Below are positions 27,210 to 36,570 of a DNA stretch of 51,051 bases, one piece after another. The notes beneath the pieces were generated by a model. It had not been told where the DNA came from. It ran no database searches and was given only the letters and a program-made list of their open reading frames with translations. Numbering within the stretch: the first letter of the stretch is position 1; every line of letters starts with the position of its first letter. The position numbers and the translations under genes are program-made. Source of the DNA: Synechococcales cyanobacterium SupBloom_Metag_052 (GTDB lineage Bacteria; Cyanobacteriota; Cyanobacteriia; PCC-6307; Cyanobiaceae); assembly GCA_016463595.1 (NCBI GenBank), contig JAEMQZ010000003.1, forward strand, positions 1-51,051. Direction: 5' to 3'.

Positions 27210-27930
27210 TTAGAACCAGAGGGTGCCTGCCAGGGAGATCAGCAGGGAAAGGTTGATCGTGACGATGGCCCCGATACAGAGCCAACTGGGCACCTGCAGG
27301 GCCAAGGGTGAGCGCAGGTTGCCCATGGGCCGGGCCTGGCCGCAGAACCAGACCAGGGGGATAGCCGCAAAGGGAAGCTACAGGCTGAGCACCACCTCGG
27401 AAAGGACTAATAGCTGATTGGTGGCCCCTTCTCCTAGCAGCAGCACGGTGGCCAGGGCAGGGATCAGGGCCATACCCCGGGTGAGGAGGCGCCGCTGCCA
27501 GAGGGGCAGGCGCAGATCCAGAAAGCCTTCCATCACCACCTGACCGGCCAGGGTGCCCGTGATTGTGGAACTCTGCCCTGCCGCCAGCAGGGCAACACCG
27601 AAGGCAGACCGCGACCATGGAAGGCGCCCCCCGCTAAGACCAGGATCGCCGCGTTAACCAGGAAGGCGATGGCACTGCCGACCAGTTCGGCAAGGTCGAT
27701 AGCAATCATGGCCACTTCGGCCAGGAGCCAGGGGTAGCCGCCAGATCCGTGGCCCAGTTGCCCGGATCCATGTAGCCCACGGCCACCAGGTAGGCGGGAC
27801 CGATCACCTTGCCAAAGGAGGCCAGTCCAGGGGGTCCAGCCGCGATTTTTACTGTCGCCGCCATCGCCAACCGCGAATTGGCAACCATCCAGCTATGCGT
27901 TGAAAACGGAGCTGGCCCATCGTCAATCAC
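27210..27930 (-). pseudogene. mntH: Decayed mntH (Nramp Mn2+/Fe2+ transporter)
   Basis: Pieces of an Nramp transporter are spread over three frames. Frame one (from about 27930) has the helix-1 metal-binding motif VGYMDPGNWATDLA. After a shift near 27735 comes LLAEVAMIAIDLAELVGS (helix 3), joined directly to [17 protein letters not shown] from a later helix. After another shift near 27610 comes [17 protein letters not shown], then [11 protein letters not shown], onward to the end. In that last frame the codon before LPFAAIPLVW, normally Gln in VVLSLQLPF, is TAG (27378-27380). The intact gene would be about 400 codons; here about 240 remain, so roughly two large internal deletions, two frameshifts and one nonsense change are visible. 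It cannot make a transporter. Confidence 0.85.
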
Positions 27931-28062
27931 AAGCGCCCGCTAGTGCATCGGCGCAGGGACAGATCCTGGCAAAAGAACCAACAACCAGCCCTAGGGATCA
28001 ACATCTGCGGCGGCTGAACAGGCTTGGGCGACTGCTTTGGCTTGCAGTGGGTAGGGGGCTGC

Positions 28063-28098
28063 CCTGTTAATGGACTCAGCCTTGCTGAGCAAGACAGG
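28063..28098. repeat. Nested hairpin
   Basis: CTCAGC-ctt-GCTGAG (28075-28089) forms a perfect 6-bp stem. It is enclosed by CCTGT (28063-28067) and ACAGG (28094-28098). No T run follows on either strand. It sits between the mntH remnant and the 80-residue gene and could be an RNA structure downstream of that gene or a decay product. Confidence 0.35.
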
Positions 28099-28138
28099 CC
28101 GAACCAAGACCATGAACGTCAACCAAGGGCGGAAGCCT

Positions 28139-28381
28139 TTAGGACAAGGCAGTTTCAGATAAGGCCGATGCCGGCCGATGGATGCGCCGCAGGTCATGGA
28201 GGCCTTCGAGCTGGTTGTAGACAGCCACTAGCTGGCGCCGGATGTGGTCAGTGTTCTCAAGCCGATCGAGGTTTAGCAGCACAGCCTCAATCTGGGCCTT
28301 GCTGTCAATCAGCAAACGGCACTCGCTGGATCCGGGTTCATATCCCATGGGTGGTTGCACTAAGGCGCTCAACTCTTCCAT
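28139..28381 (-). CDS. Small hypothetical protein (helical, soluble)
   Basis: An 80-residue frame starts at ATG. The sequence YEPGSSECRLLIDSKAQIEA continues into two amphipathic helices (NLDRLENTDHIRRQLVAVYN, EGLHDLRRI), which looks like a folded small protein rather than chance coding. It has one cysteine and no membrane segment. The mntH pseudogene lies downstream on the same strand. I do not recognise a family, although similar short proteins occur in picocyanobacteria. It could also be a regulator-like helical protein, but nothing specific supports that. Confidence 0.6.
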   Translation of the reverse strand: MEELSALVQPPMGYEPGSSECRLLIDSKAQIEAVLLNLDRLENTDHIRRQLVAVYNQLEGLHDLRRIHRPASALSETALS

Positions 28382-28572
28382 CCAAGCCCGCCTGCCTAAG
28401 GCCCGTGGTCAAAACGGATGCAGTTTTGCGGCACCGGGTTAATCCAACGTAACCAGCTGGGATGCGCCGGAATCGGATAAGCCCCAATCCTGGATTGTTT
28501 CAATGGGAAGGACCTCGTCGTCGATGGGCTGGGATCAAGGGCGCTTCGGTAGCTTTGGCCCGATCGGAGCAA

Positions 28573-31521
28573 TCAAGGTGCGGTTGGATCTTTAATCGGC
28601 GCGGCTACGCGATTGCCGCCGGCCTGCACAAGCTTTTGCAAGGCATCCTTGAGGTTACGTTGCATCACAAATGTATGACCATCGGTAACCACGACTCGCA
28701 CCAGGGTTGGCAGTTCGCTGTTTTTAGATTGTAGATAAATTGGCTCAACATAGAGGAGGCTATCGCCCACCGGTAGAACAAGCATGTTGCCATGCACGAC
28801 CTTCGAGCCATCCCGATCCCATAGGCCGAATTGGTAGCTGATTGCTGGATCCTGTTCGATCAGGGCCGACACCTGCTGGGGGCCCAGGACTAGACGCTGC
28901 CTGGGGAAACGCACCAACAATTGTTGGCCATAATTGGGCGGATCATTGCGCACCGCCAGCCAGCCAACCAAATTTGCGCGCTTCGAGGGGGTGAAAGGAA
29001 CCAGCAGGACAAATTCGGGCTTGCTTTCGCCAGGCAGCTGCAAGGTTACGTGATAGGGCTTCAGCTTGACAGTTGCAGAACCATAGATCTCAAGGGGAAG
29101 GGACCATGCATCATCACCGTCATAAAAGCTCTTTACATTTTTAACGTGATACTGGAGCAGCTTTTCCGCCTGGACTTCAAACTGAGTCTGGGGTACCTGG
29201 ATATGACTAAGTAAGGATTTTGGCATGGCCGAAAGGGGCCGGAAAAGATTTGGGAAGATTCGCTGCCAAGTGCGTAAAATCGGATCATTGGGGTCACTTA
29301 CATAGAGCCAAATCCTGCCGCTATAAGCATCTACAACAGCCTTAACTGGATTGCGTAAATAACGCAGTCCGGTTGAGCTGGGATCGGAATAAGGGTAGCT
29401 GCGGCTACTTGTGAATCCATCTAAAAACCAATATTGATACTGATCTCGCCTGTAGCCATCGCCCTGCTCAACCTTCGCTGTCACAAGATAGGGCTGGCTT
29501 TCAAAGTCGAGAAAAGGCACAAGTGCCTTGAGCCGCTGGTTAACCTGCTGCCGAATCAATAGAATTGAATCGGGACTAAGCGAAGAGAGAAATAATAGCC
29601 TAGGCTCGCCCAAATAGATCGCGGCCATCAATCGCTCAAAGTAATTATACAGCTTGATACCACTGCGAACCGACAAGCTACTATTAATCGCCCCCAACCC
29701 TGCATCGGGATAATCAAATTCTGCCACCTTGCTAGGGGCAATCATATAGGGTTTCCTCATCGTGCCAAAATAGATGCGGGGTTGGCCCACGGGTAACCCT
29801 TTCCTTACCGAAGCGGAATCGATTCCAAGCTTTGCAATTCCAAGAACCTTGGCGCTACTGCCAATATCTTTAATGAAATACAGGGGCAAGCCATCGTCAC
29901 CAGCCGTATTCACAGGCGACACGGTAAAGCCATAGCCATGGGTATAAACCATGTGGGTGTTGAGCCAGGAGCGGGATTTTTTAGATAACGCGCTCGTATC
30001 AAACTCCCGAGCCGCAATGATCACCTGTTGAGACCCCTTGGTGGCAGCATCAGCTGTCAGGGGATAGCGATCTACCGCTGCAGTTGGGAAGCGGTAGTAA
30101 AGGCGCAATTGCTGCAATTCCCGGTTAGTGCTTAGCAGTGGTTTCGTATCCCAGAGGCGAATATTGGCTAACGTGCCAGGACTTTTGGCCAGATCAGCCG
30201 CAGACAACCGCTCCTTTGGACGCATCGTCATGTAATTCATAATATCGATCGCAAAAGCTGATCTTGTTGCCTTAATGCTGCGGGCAAGATAGGGAGATTC
30301 CACAGCTAATTCCCGCGGCTGCACCCATAAACGCTGCACCAGCGGCGCCAGAATTGCCTGCAAAACAGGCACTCCCAAGGCGACCACACCAAGGGGAATC
30401 AACAGCTTGCGCCGCATCCAGCCGGCCGGCATGGGCAGCAGCAGGCCGAGGCCAATGGCCAACAAAAGCAGGGCCAGCAGTAACCGCAAGGGCACGCTGA
30501 CATGCAGGTCGACAAAACCAGCCCCTGCGGACACGCCAGTGCCCTCGACCATCAAATTGAAGGGAGTCAGGCATTGACTCATCGCCGCCACAAAGGCCAA
30601 CACCGCCAACTGGGGCTGCAGCATCTGCTGCTGGCTACGGGTGAGGCCGGGAAAGACCATGTCGGTGAGGCTGCTGCGTTCGGTGAAGGTCAACCAAAAG
30701 CAACTGGCCAGTCCCACCACCCCCTGGGCGAACACCACACTGAGCAGCAGGCGGAGGGCCGGCAATTGCAGGACACTGAAGGAGAGGTCAAGGCCGGTGA
30801 CCGGATCGCTCTCGCCGAAGGGAACGGCCATGAGGGCCGGCAGCCAAAGACTCCAGCCCCGGGCCAGGGCTGTGGCGGAACCGGCCAGGGCCACCGCCAG
30901 GGTGAGGCGCAGGGTGGTGAGGGGCCAAAGCAAGAGGGGCGCGAGCAGGCCTGCGACCAAACCGAGCAGTAAGCCGGCAGGGAGGTCGGCCAACACCGGA
31001 ATACCCGTGATCACCTCGCCGCTGAAGGGGGCGACAATCAGATCCTGGGCCTGGATCACCAGATAGGTAAGGGCCCCGGCTAATAAGAATAAAAGGGCCC
31101 CGTACAACAACAGCAGGGTCCAGCCGCGTAAGGCGACCAGCGGTGATGGGGGCAGGTCCTTGGCGTCGATCACCCGGCGAAGGCGCCAGGAGCGCTGCAG
31201 CAGCTTCCATTGCAGATAGCCCCCCAGGCCCATCACCAGGCAGAAGGTGACGATCTGGATCGACCAGCGATTGAGGGCCACCGCCTGGGCATTGAACTGG
31301 CTGAACCACTGCCATTCGATCCCAAGGCGGCTAAGGGCGATGGCCAGGCCTGCCACCAGGGCCACGGCGGCGGCGAAGCGCAGTAGGGCAATGGGGCGAC
31401 GCAAGGGATCGAACGCAAGGAGGCTGGTATCCCTGAGGCTAGGCAAGCCCTTCGCGGCCAGCAGCTGATCCCAGGGGGCCGGCCCGACCAGCAACCTGAT
31501 TCCGCTGAGTAGCGGTAGCAA
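28573..31521 (-). CDS. UPF0182 family large membrane protein
   Basis: A protein of up to 982 residues has about seven hydrophobic segments in its first ~400 residues. A long region of some 580 residues follows, mostly outside the membrane (for example YMTMRPKERLSAADLAKSP, YTHGYGFTVSPVNTAGDDG, YSGRIWLYVSDPNDPILRT). This is the UPF0182 plan, a family with no established function found in actinobacteria, cyanobacteria and others. The C-terminal tail is short and Pro-rich. The first codon is TTG, so the true N-terminus is uncertain; the first ~50 residues are poorly conserved. AT-richer codon use in the C-terminal half than in the membrane half is noticeable. It is divergent from thrC. Confidence 0.87.
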   Translation of the reverse strand: MLPLLSGIRLLVGPAPWDQLLAAKGLPSLRDTSLLAFDPLRRPIALLRFAAAVALVAGLAIALSRLGIEWQWFSQFNAQAVALNRWSIQIVTFCLVMGLGGYLQWKLLQRSWRLRRVIDAKDLPPSPLVALRGWTLLLLYGALLFLLAGALTYLVIQAQDLIVAPFSGEVITGIPVLADLPAGLLLGLVAGLLAPLLLWPLTTLRLTLAVALAGSATALARGWSLWLPALMAVPFGESDPVTGLDLSFSVLQLPALRLLLSVVFAQGVVGLASCFWLTFTERSSLTDMVFPGLTRSQQQMLQPQLAVLAFVAAMSQCLTPFNLMVEGTGVSAGAGFVDLHVSVPLRLLLALLLLAIGLGLLLPMPAGWMRRKLLIPLGVVALGVPVLQAILAPLVQRLWVQPRELAVESPYLARSIKATRSAFAIDIMNYMTMRPKERLSAADLAKSPGTLANIRLWDTKPLLSTNRELQQLRLYYRFPTAAVDRYPLTADAATKGSQQVIIAAREFDTSALSKKSRSWLNTHMVYTHGYGFTVSPVNTAGDDGLPLYFIKDIGSSAKVLGIAKLGIDSASVRKGLPVGQPRIYFGTMRKPYMIAPSKVAEFDYPDAGLGAINSSLSVRSGIKLYNYFERLMAAIYLGEPRLLFLSSLSPDSILLIRQQVNQRLKALVPFLDFESQPYLVTAKVEQGDGYRRDQYQYWFLDGFTSSRSYPYSDPSSTGLRYLRNPVKAVVDAYSGRIWLYVSDPNDPILRTWQRIFPNLFRPLSAMPKSLLSHIQVPQTQFEVQAEKLLQYHVKNVKSFYDGDDAWSLPLEIYGSATVKLKPYHVTLQLPGESKPEFVLLVPFTPSKRANLVGWLAVRNDPPNYGQQLLVRFPRQRLVLGPQQVSALIEQDPAISYQFGLWDRDGSKVVHGNMLVLPVGDSLLYVEPIYLQSKNSELPTLVRVVVTDGHTFVMQRNLKDALQKLVQAGGNRVAAPIKDPTAP

Positions 31522-31578
31522 CCCTTGGCCACAAAGGTCAGGGGCACGAACCCGTGGCCGCTAAGGGCTGATATTTTC

Positions 31579-31610
31579 AATCCCGATACCACGGATCGGG
31601 TATCGGGATT
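31579..31610. promoter_or_regulatory. Perfect 12-bp inverted repeat before thrC
   Basis: AATCCCGATACC and GGTATCGGGATT are perfect complements separated by 8 nt (acggatcg). The element ends 8 bp before the first possible thrC ATG and 47 bp before the GTG at 31658. No T run follows, so it is not a terminator. It may be a protein-binding operator or an RNA hairpin in the thrC leader. UPF0182 is divergent, so it could also serve that gene. Confidence 0.6.
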
Positions 31611-31618
31611 AGGTCAAA

Positions 31619-32941
31619 ATGCCGCTGCTAGCCTCCTCCTATTACTGCGGTAGCTCCGTGACAGCCACCCTGTCCCGTTCCACCTTCACCGGCCTGCGCT
31701 GCAAGGAATGCGGCCACCCCTACGGCGCCGGAGCCAAGCACGTCTGTGAGGACGTCTGTTTTGGCCCCCTGGAAGTGGTCTACGACTACGACTTGATCAA
31801 ATCACGGGTCAGCCGCGCCACGATTGAAGCCGGTCCAGTTTCGATCTGGCGCTATCGAGAGTTTCTGCCGATTGAGGGCGACCCCATTGACGTGGGCACG
31901 GGCTTCACACCCCTGCTCAAGGCCAACCGCCTCGCCAAGCGCCTAGGCCTTAAGAATCTCTATATCAAGAACGACGGCGTCAACATGCCGACCCTGTCCT
32001 TCAAGGACCGGGTCGTGTCTGTCGCCTTGACCCGCGCCAAGGAACTGGGGTTCACGACGGTGAGCTGCGCCAGCACAGGCAACCTGGCCAATTCCACTGC
32101 AGCGATCGCCGCCCATGCCGGCCTCGACTGCTGCGTGTTCATCCCGTCGGACCTGGAGCTGGGCAAGGTGCTCGGCACCCTGATTTACAACCCCACCTTG
32201 ATGGCGGTGAAGGGCAACTACGACCAGGTGAATCGACTCTGTTCGGAAGTGGCCAACACCTACGGCTGGGGGTTCGTCAACATCAACCTCCGCCCCTACT
32301 ACTCGGAGGGCTCTAAAACCCTGGGTTATGAGGTGATTGAGCAGCTGGGTTGGCAATTGCCCGACCACATCGTGGCGCCCCTGGCCTCAGGCTCCCTATT
32401 CACCAAAATCCGCAAAGGATTCGATGAGTTCATCAAGGTGGGTCTGGTGGATGAGAAGCCTGTTCGCTTTAGTGGTGCCCAGGCGGAGGGCTGCTCCCCC
32501 ATCGCCCAGGCCTTCGCAGAAGGCCGCAATTTCATCACGCCGGTGAAGCCCAACACGATTGCCAAATCGATCGCCATCGGCAACCCGGCCGATGCCCCCT
32601 ATGCCATCGACATTGCCAACCGCACCGGCGGCACGATTGCGGCCGTGAGTGACGAGGAGATTGTGGCAGGCATCCAGCTCCTCGCCGAAACCGAAGGCGT
32701 GTTCACCGAAACAGCCGGCGGCACCACGATTGCGGTGCTGAAGAAGCTGGTCGAACAGGGCAAGATCGATCCCAGCGAGACCACCGTTGCCTACATCACC
32801 GGCAATGGCCTCAAAACCCTGGAAGCCATCACTGGCGCCGTGGCTGAGCCCCTAACGATCGAACCCCAGCTGGCCAGCTTCAACGCAGCCTGGGAGAGGG
32901 CCCAGGCCTTGCATCGGGCAAACCCGAAGCCCCTGGCCTAA
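31619..32941 (+). CDS. thrC: Threonine synthase
   Basis: This 440-residue PLP enzyme converts O-phosphohomoserine to threonine. An N-terminal zinc-ribbon-like stretch has Cys residues in [20 protein letters not shown], followed by the PLP-lysine motif [13 protein letters not shown] and [14 protein letters not shown]. The later [14 protein letters not shown] and [13 protein letters not shown] are typical. The ATG at 31619 adds 13 residues; the GTG at 31658 ([14 protein letters not shown]) gives the usual cyanobacterial N-terminus and also moves the inverted repeat further into the leader. A ThiS/MoaD-like carrier follows after 71 bp and a bicupin after that. Plants and cyanobacteria share this long ThrC type. 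Confidence 0.95.
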   Translation: MPLLASSYYCGSSVTATLSRSTFTGLRCKECGHPYGAGAKHVCEDVCFGPLEVVYDYDLIKSRVSRATIEAGPVSIWRYREFLPIEGDPIDVGTGFTPLLKANRLAKRLGLKNLYIKNDGVNMPTLSFKDRVVSVALTRAKELGFTTVSCASTGNLANSTAAIAAHAGLDCCVFIPSDLELGKVLGTLIYNPTLMAVKGNYDQVNRLCSEVANTYGWGFVNINLRPYYSEGSKTLGYEVIEQLGWQLPDHIVAPLASGSLFTKIRKGFDEFIKVGLVDEKPVRFSGAQAEGCSPIAQAFAEGRNFITPVKPNTIAKSIAIGNPADAPYAIDIANRTGGTIAAVSDEEIVAGIQLLAETEGVFTETAGGTTIAVLKKLVEQGKIDPSETTVAYITGNGLKTLEAITGAVAEPLTIEPQLASFNAAWERAQALHRANPKPLA

Positions 32942-33012
32942 ACCAGCCAGCCGCAAAAGGCCAGCAAACTCCTTTACCTGCTCCAATTAAATTTTTCCAT
33001 CTACATTCCGCC

Positions 33013-33288
33013 ATGGCTGTTCTGGTTCTGATCCCCACTCCCCTGCAGAAATTTACCGCCGATGAGTCCAGCGCCGAGGTGGAAGCCAGCAGCGTCAATG
33101 GCCTACTTCAGGCCTTAGAAGGCCGTTATCCAGGTATTCTTAGCCGGCTCTGTGATGAGGGCGGCAAACTGCGGCGTTTCCTCAACGTTTATGTGAACAG
33201 CGAAGACATTCGTTTCCTTGAGAATCAGGAGACGCCGCTTAAAGATGGCGATGAAGTCTCGATTGTGCCGGCCGTGGCCGGTGGTTAA
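33013..33288 (+). CDS. ThiS/MoaD-family sulfur carrier protein
   Basis: A 91-residue ubiquitin-fold protein ends exactly in Gly-Gly (SIVPAVAGG). This is the tail that ThiF/MoeB-type enzymes adenylate and convert to a thiocarboxylate. Other fold signatures are [26 protein letters not shown] and [11 protein letters not shown]. It is longer than ThiS and closer to MoaD or CysO. No moa, thi or activating gene is beside it. It sits directly after thrC, an arrangement I believe recurs in picocyanobacteria. Its acceptor may be a molybdopterin enzyme, or a PLP enzyme as with CysO/CysM in mycobacteria. Both are inference. Confidence 0.9.
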   Translation: MAVLVLIPTPLQKFTADESSAEVEASSVNGLLQALEGRYPGILSRLCDEGGKLRRFLNVYVNSEDIRFLENQETPLKDGDEVSIVPAVAGG

Positions 33289-33318
33289 CGCAAACCCCTC
33301 CGCCCCCCTGTTGCGACG

Positions 33319-34344
33319 ATGACCCAGGCAATCCGTCCGTTTGCCCCCCAGTCAGCGAATCCCAGCGACCCTGCCAATCGGGGCGAATCAGGCCCGCCCA
33401 GGGATTCCGCCAATCGCCAAGGGTCCCTAGAGGACAAGGCCCGCTTCTTCGACTACCGCGAAGCTGCCAATCCTGTGCGAAAGGGCCTTACCGAACCGAT
33501 CGGCTATCGCCAATGGGGGCCGTCCCTGCACAGCTCAGGACCGACAGCGTTGCTGCCGCTCGATACCAGCGCCGAACTGGGCTGCCCGGCCCCGGCCACC
33601 AGCCCGGGATTGGCTGCCAGCTTCCTGCGTCTCCAGGCTGGCGACAGCCTGGCCGCCACCGCCCGGGCCAGCAGCTCCCTGTTCTTTGTGCTCCAGGGCC
33701 ACGGCCAAATCCAGCGCCTGGGGTCGGATCTGGGGGATGCCATCCAGCGCACCTGGGACCAGGGTGACCTTTTCGTACTGCCGGCAGGAGCAGTGCCAAC
33801 CCTGAGCGCCGATGTCACCAGCGTTCTCTATTGGGTCCATGACGGCCCCCTGCTCACCTACCTCGGAGTGCAACCCTGTGAGCCCCGCTTCCAGGCCACC
33901 TTCTACGGCGGCGAGCGGCTCAAAGCGGAGCTGGGCAACCTGATGGAAGATCCCAGCTCCCAGCGCAGTAATCGCCTCAGCATCTTGCTGGCCAACGCCG
34001 ACCTGCCGGCCAGTCGCACGGTGAGCCACACCCTCTGGGCCATGTACGGTGCCGTGCGGGCCGGCTCCTGCCAACCGCCTCACCGCCACCAGTCCGTGGC
34101 CATCGACCTGATCATCGACTGCGACCCGGGCTGTTACACCCTGGTTGGCCCAGCCCTAGCGGACAATGGCTCGATTCTCAATCCCAAGCGAATCGAATGG
34201 GAACCGGGCGGGGTGTTTGTGACGCCCCCCGGCCACTGGCATGCCCATGTCAACGAGAGCGGCCGTGTTGCCCATCTACTGCCGATCCAGGACGCCGGAC
34301 TCCATACCTACCTGCGCAGCCTCGATATTCGCTTTACGGGTTAA
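33319..34344 (+). CDS. Bicupin protein (gentisate-dioxygenase-like fold)
   Basis: A 341-residue protein has two cupin-like halves: SSLFFVLQGHGQIQR with WDQGDLFVLPAG (about 115-160), and QPPHRHQSVAIDLIIDC with WEPGGVFVTPPGHWHAHV (about 250-310). Only the second half keeps the His-rich metal pattern (His-x-His, then HWHAH), so one metal site is probably functional. The first ~35 residues are low-complexity and likely disordered. It resembles cupins labelled gentisate 1,2-dioxygenase-like, but no aromatic pathway is nearby and the label should not be taken as function. It follows the sulfur carrier by 30 bp and may be co-transcribed with thrC. Confidence 0.85.
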   Translation: MTQAIRPFAPQSANPSDPANRGESGPPRDSANRQGSLEDKARFFDYREAANPVRKGLTEPIGYRQWGPSLHSSGPTALLPLDTSAELGCPAPATSPGLAASFLRLQAGDSLAATARASSSLFFVLQGHGQIQRLGSDLGDAIQRTWDQGDLFVLPAGAVPTLSADVTSVLYWVHDGPLLTYLGVQPCEPRFQATFYGGERLKAELGNLMEDPSSQRSNRLSILLANADLPASRTVSHTLWAMYGAVRAGSCQPPHRHQSVAIDLIIDCDPGCYTLVGPALADNGSILNPKRIEWEPGGVFVTPPGHWHAHVNESGRVAHLLPIQDAGLHTYLRSLDIRFTG

Positions 34345-34371
34345 GGGACACGCGGGGTTAGGCGCAAAGCC

Positions 34372-36222
34372 TCAGCCTGCGATGACAGGTTCGCAGGCAG
34401 CTTCATGGCGACTGACAACTGCGCGGAACTCTTTGCCGCCCAGGGTTTCCTGCTCAATTAACAGGTCGACCAACTCATCAATCAGGGATCGCCGCGGCGA
34501 CAGCAGGTTGATGGCGTCCTGGAGGGATTCCCGGGCCAGGCTACGCACCAGCCCATCAATACGATTGCCCGTTTCGCGGGAATAGTGGGGATCGGATCGC
34601 AACCAATCTCGCCCAAGGAACACTTCGCCAGCATCCGCTTCTAGGGCCACCGGACCCAGGCTTGAAAAGCCATAACGGGTCACCATTTCACGGCAGATGC
34701 GGCTCACCATCTCCAGGTCACCACTGGCCCCCTGGGTGACCTCGCTGGGGCCAAACACCACCACTTCCGCCGCCCGGCCACCCATGGCTACCACTAGGCG
34801 GGCCCGCAGGTAGGCCTTACTGATCAGCCCCGAATCCAGGATTTCCTCATCGGGCATGGTGCGAGCAAAGCCGCCGACGCCGCCGGCCCTCGGCAGGAGG
34901 GTGACTTTGTCGAGCTGGTCGGCTTGGGGCAGCAGGGTGGTGAGCAGGGCGTGGCCAATTTCGTGATAGGCAATCAGACGCTTCTTGGCACTGTCCTGGA
35001 GGGGCGCCACCCCCAGACCCATGGTGATGCGTTCGAGCGCATCGTTGAGGGCCTGGTCATCAATGGTCTGGCGATCCCGGCGGGCCGTGAGGATCGCCGC
35101 CTCATTGAGCAAATTGGAGAGATCGGCGCCGGAAAATCCAGGGGTGCGGCTGGCCCAATCGCTCAGGGACACTTCGGGATCTAGGGGGCGGCTGCGGGCG
35201 TGCACCGCCAAAATCTGTTCGCGCCCGCGGCGATCGGGTAAATCAACAACAATGCGGCGATCAAAACGACCGGGCCGCATCAGGGCCGTATCGAGCACAT
35301 CGGGCCTATTAGTGGCGGCCAGCAGGATCACTCCAGAGTTGTCCTGGAAGCCATCCATCTCGGTAAGCAATTGGTTGAGGGTTTGCTCGCGCTCATCGTT
35401 GCCGCCGCCAATCCCTGCACCCCGCTGGCGACCAACCGCATCGATCTCATCGATAAAGATGATGCAGGGTGCCTTTTCCTTGGCTCGCTTGAATAAATCG
35501 CGCACACGCGATGCCCCCACTCCCACAAACATCTCAACAAATTCAGATGCGGCAATCGAAAAGAAGGGAACCCCAGCCTCGCCGGCGATCGCTTTCGCCA
35601 AGAGGGTTTTACCCGTGCCAGGAGGGCCCACCAGCAACACCCCTTTTGGGATCTTGGCGCCAATGGTGGTGAAGCGTTCGGGCTGGCGCAGGAAGGTGAC
35701 CACCTCTTCGAGCTCCTGCTTGGCTTCGGCGATGCCCGCCACATCTTCGAAGCGCACATCGATGCTGCCTTCGGGCTGGATACGGGCCTGGCTGCGGCCA
35801 AAGCCCATGGCCCGATTGGCCACCTGGCTGGAGCGACGAATCAGCAGGGTGAGGCCGCCAAACAGCAACACCACCAACAAGATATTGCCGATCAAACCGG
35901 CGGTGGCCTCATCCCGGCGGTCATCACGAACTGTCAGGGGCACCCGGGCCTGCTGGGCCGTGCGCAACAGCTCCTGGTCGTTACTGAACACAGGCACCTG
36001 GACCTTGGCCCCGGCCGGATAGGTAACGGTGACTTCCCGGCGCACTAAGGACAGCTCTAGGTCCTTGACCTGACCGGTGCGCACCTGTTGCAACAGCTTG
36101 CTGTAGCTAGGCGGCGGCGGCTTGGCCAAGCCCAGATCCCGCAGTAGGGAGGGGCCATCCGCGGGTCGCTGCGCTGGCGGCGATAGGGGCTGGACTGCTG
36201 GCTGTGGAGTGCTGCTGCTCAC
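34372..36222 (-). CDS. ftsH: FtsH-family AAA+ zinc metalloprotease with atypical N-terminus
   Basis: This 616-residue membrane protease degrades misfolded membrane proteins; in cyanobacteria FtsH also serves photosystem II repair. Walker A is GPPGTGKT (199-206), Walker [12 protein letters not shown] (254-264), SRH block [20 protein letters not shown] and the zinc site HEIGH (420-424), all intact. The usual two membrane helices flank a lumen domain, but here the first ~40 residues are Pro/Ser-rich with no hydrophobic span. Only one membrane helix (about 108-128) is seen. The domain [20 protein letters not shown] that normally lies after helix 1 is retained. It starts with GTG. This may be a real FtsH subtype with N-out topology rather than a truncation. 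Confidence 0.93.
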   Translation of the reverse strand: MSSSTPQPAVQPLSPPAQRPADGPSLLRDLGLAKPPPPSYSKLLQQVRTGQVKDLELSLVRREVTVTYPAGAKVQVPVFSNDQELLRTAQQARVPLTVRDDRRDEATAGLIGNILLVVLLFGGLTLLIRRSSQVANRAMGFGRSQARIQPEGSIDVRFEDVAGIAEAKQELEEVVTFLRQPERFTTIGAKIPKGVLLVGPPGTGKTLLAKAIAGEAGVPFFSIAASEFVEMFVGVGASRVRDLFKRAKEKAPCIIFIDEIDAVGRQRGAGIGGGNDEREQTLNQLLTEMDGFQDNSGVILLAATNRPDVLDTALMRPGRFDRRIVVDLPDRRGREQILAVHARSRPLDPEVSLSDWASRTPGFSGADLSNLLNEAAILTARRDRQTIDDQALNDALERITMGLGVAPLQDSAKKRLIAYHEIGHALLTTLLPQADQLDKVTLLPRAGGVGGFARTMPDEEILDSGLISKAYLRARLVVAMGGRAAEVVVFGPSEVTQGASGDLEMVSRICREMVTRYGFSSLGPVALEADAGEVFLGRDWLRSDPHYSRETGNRIDGLVRSLARESLQDAINLLSPRRSLIDELVDLLIEQETLGGKEFRAVVSRHEAACEPVIAG

Positions 36223-36307
36223 AAGACCCAGTCAATGGAAGGGAGTTTAGCGATTTGACGAAAGGCGATGCGGCAGCGGAGGATTGATCTTTAGTTGCGC
36301 AAAAGGG

Positions 36308-36484
36308 ATGGCTGTTCCCAAGAAGAAAACATCGAAAGGCAAGCGCAATCAGCGCCACGCCACTTGGAAGGGCAAGGCCCGGGTAGCGGCCCAAAAGGCC
36401 CTCTCGATCGGCAAGGCCGTGCTGAGCGGCCGGGCCCAAGGCTTCGTCTATCCGATCGCTGAAGAGGAAGAAGCCGAAGGTTGA
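36308..36484 (+). CDS. rpmF: 50S ribosomal protein L32
   Basis: A 58-residue basic ribosomal protein: [20 protein letters not shown] is the standard L32 N-terminus. I chose the ATG at 36308; the upstream start at 36284 adds eight residues absent in L32. It lacks the C-terminal zinc cysteines, as in other cyanobacterial and chloroplast L32 proteins without a ribbon, and ends in an acidic tail (AEEEEAEG). A purine-rich aaaaggg precedes the start. It is divergent from ftsH, with 85 bp between starts. Confidence 0.96.
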   Translation: MAVPKKKTSKGKRNQRHATWKGKARVAAQKALSIGKAVLSGRAQGFVYPIAEEEEAEG

Positions 36485-36570
36485 GCCCTGTTGAAATTTC
36501 GGCTTGCTGAGACCCAAAAGCCCCCCGGGAATCCCGCCCAGGTGCTGGCCTCCTCGAATGGTTCTTGGGC

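Noticed and set aside
27991-28197. 68-codon minus-strand frame
   Set aside because: It overlaps the 80-residue gene in another frame, has no motif and its composition is not protein-like.
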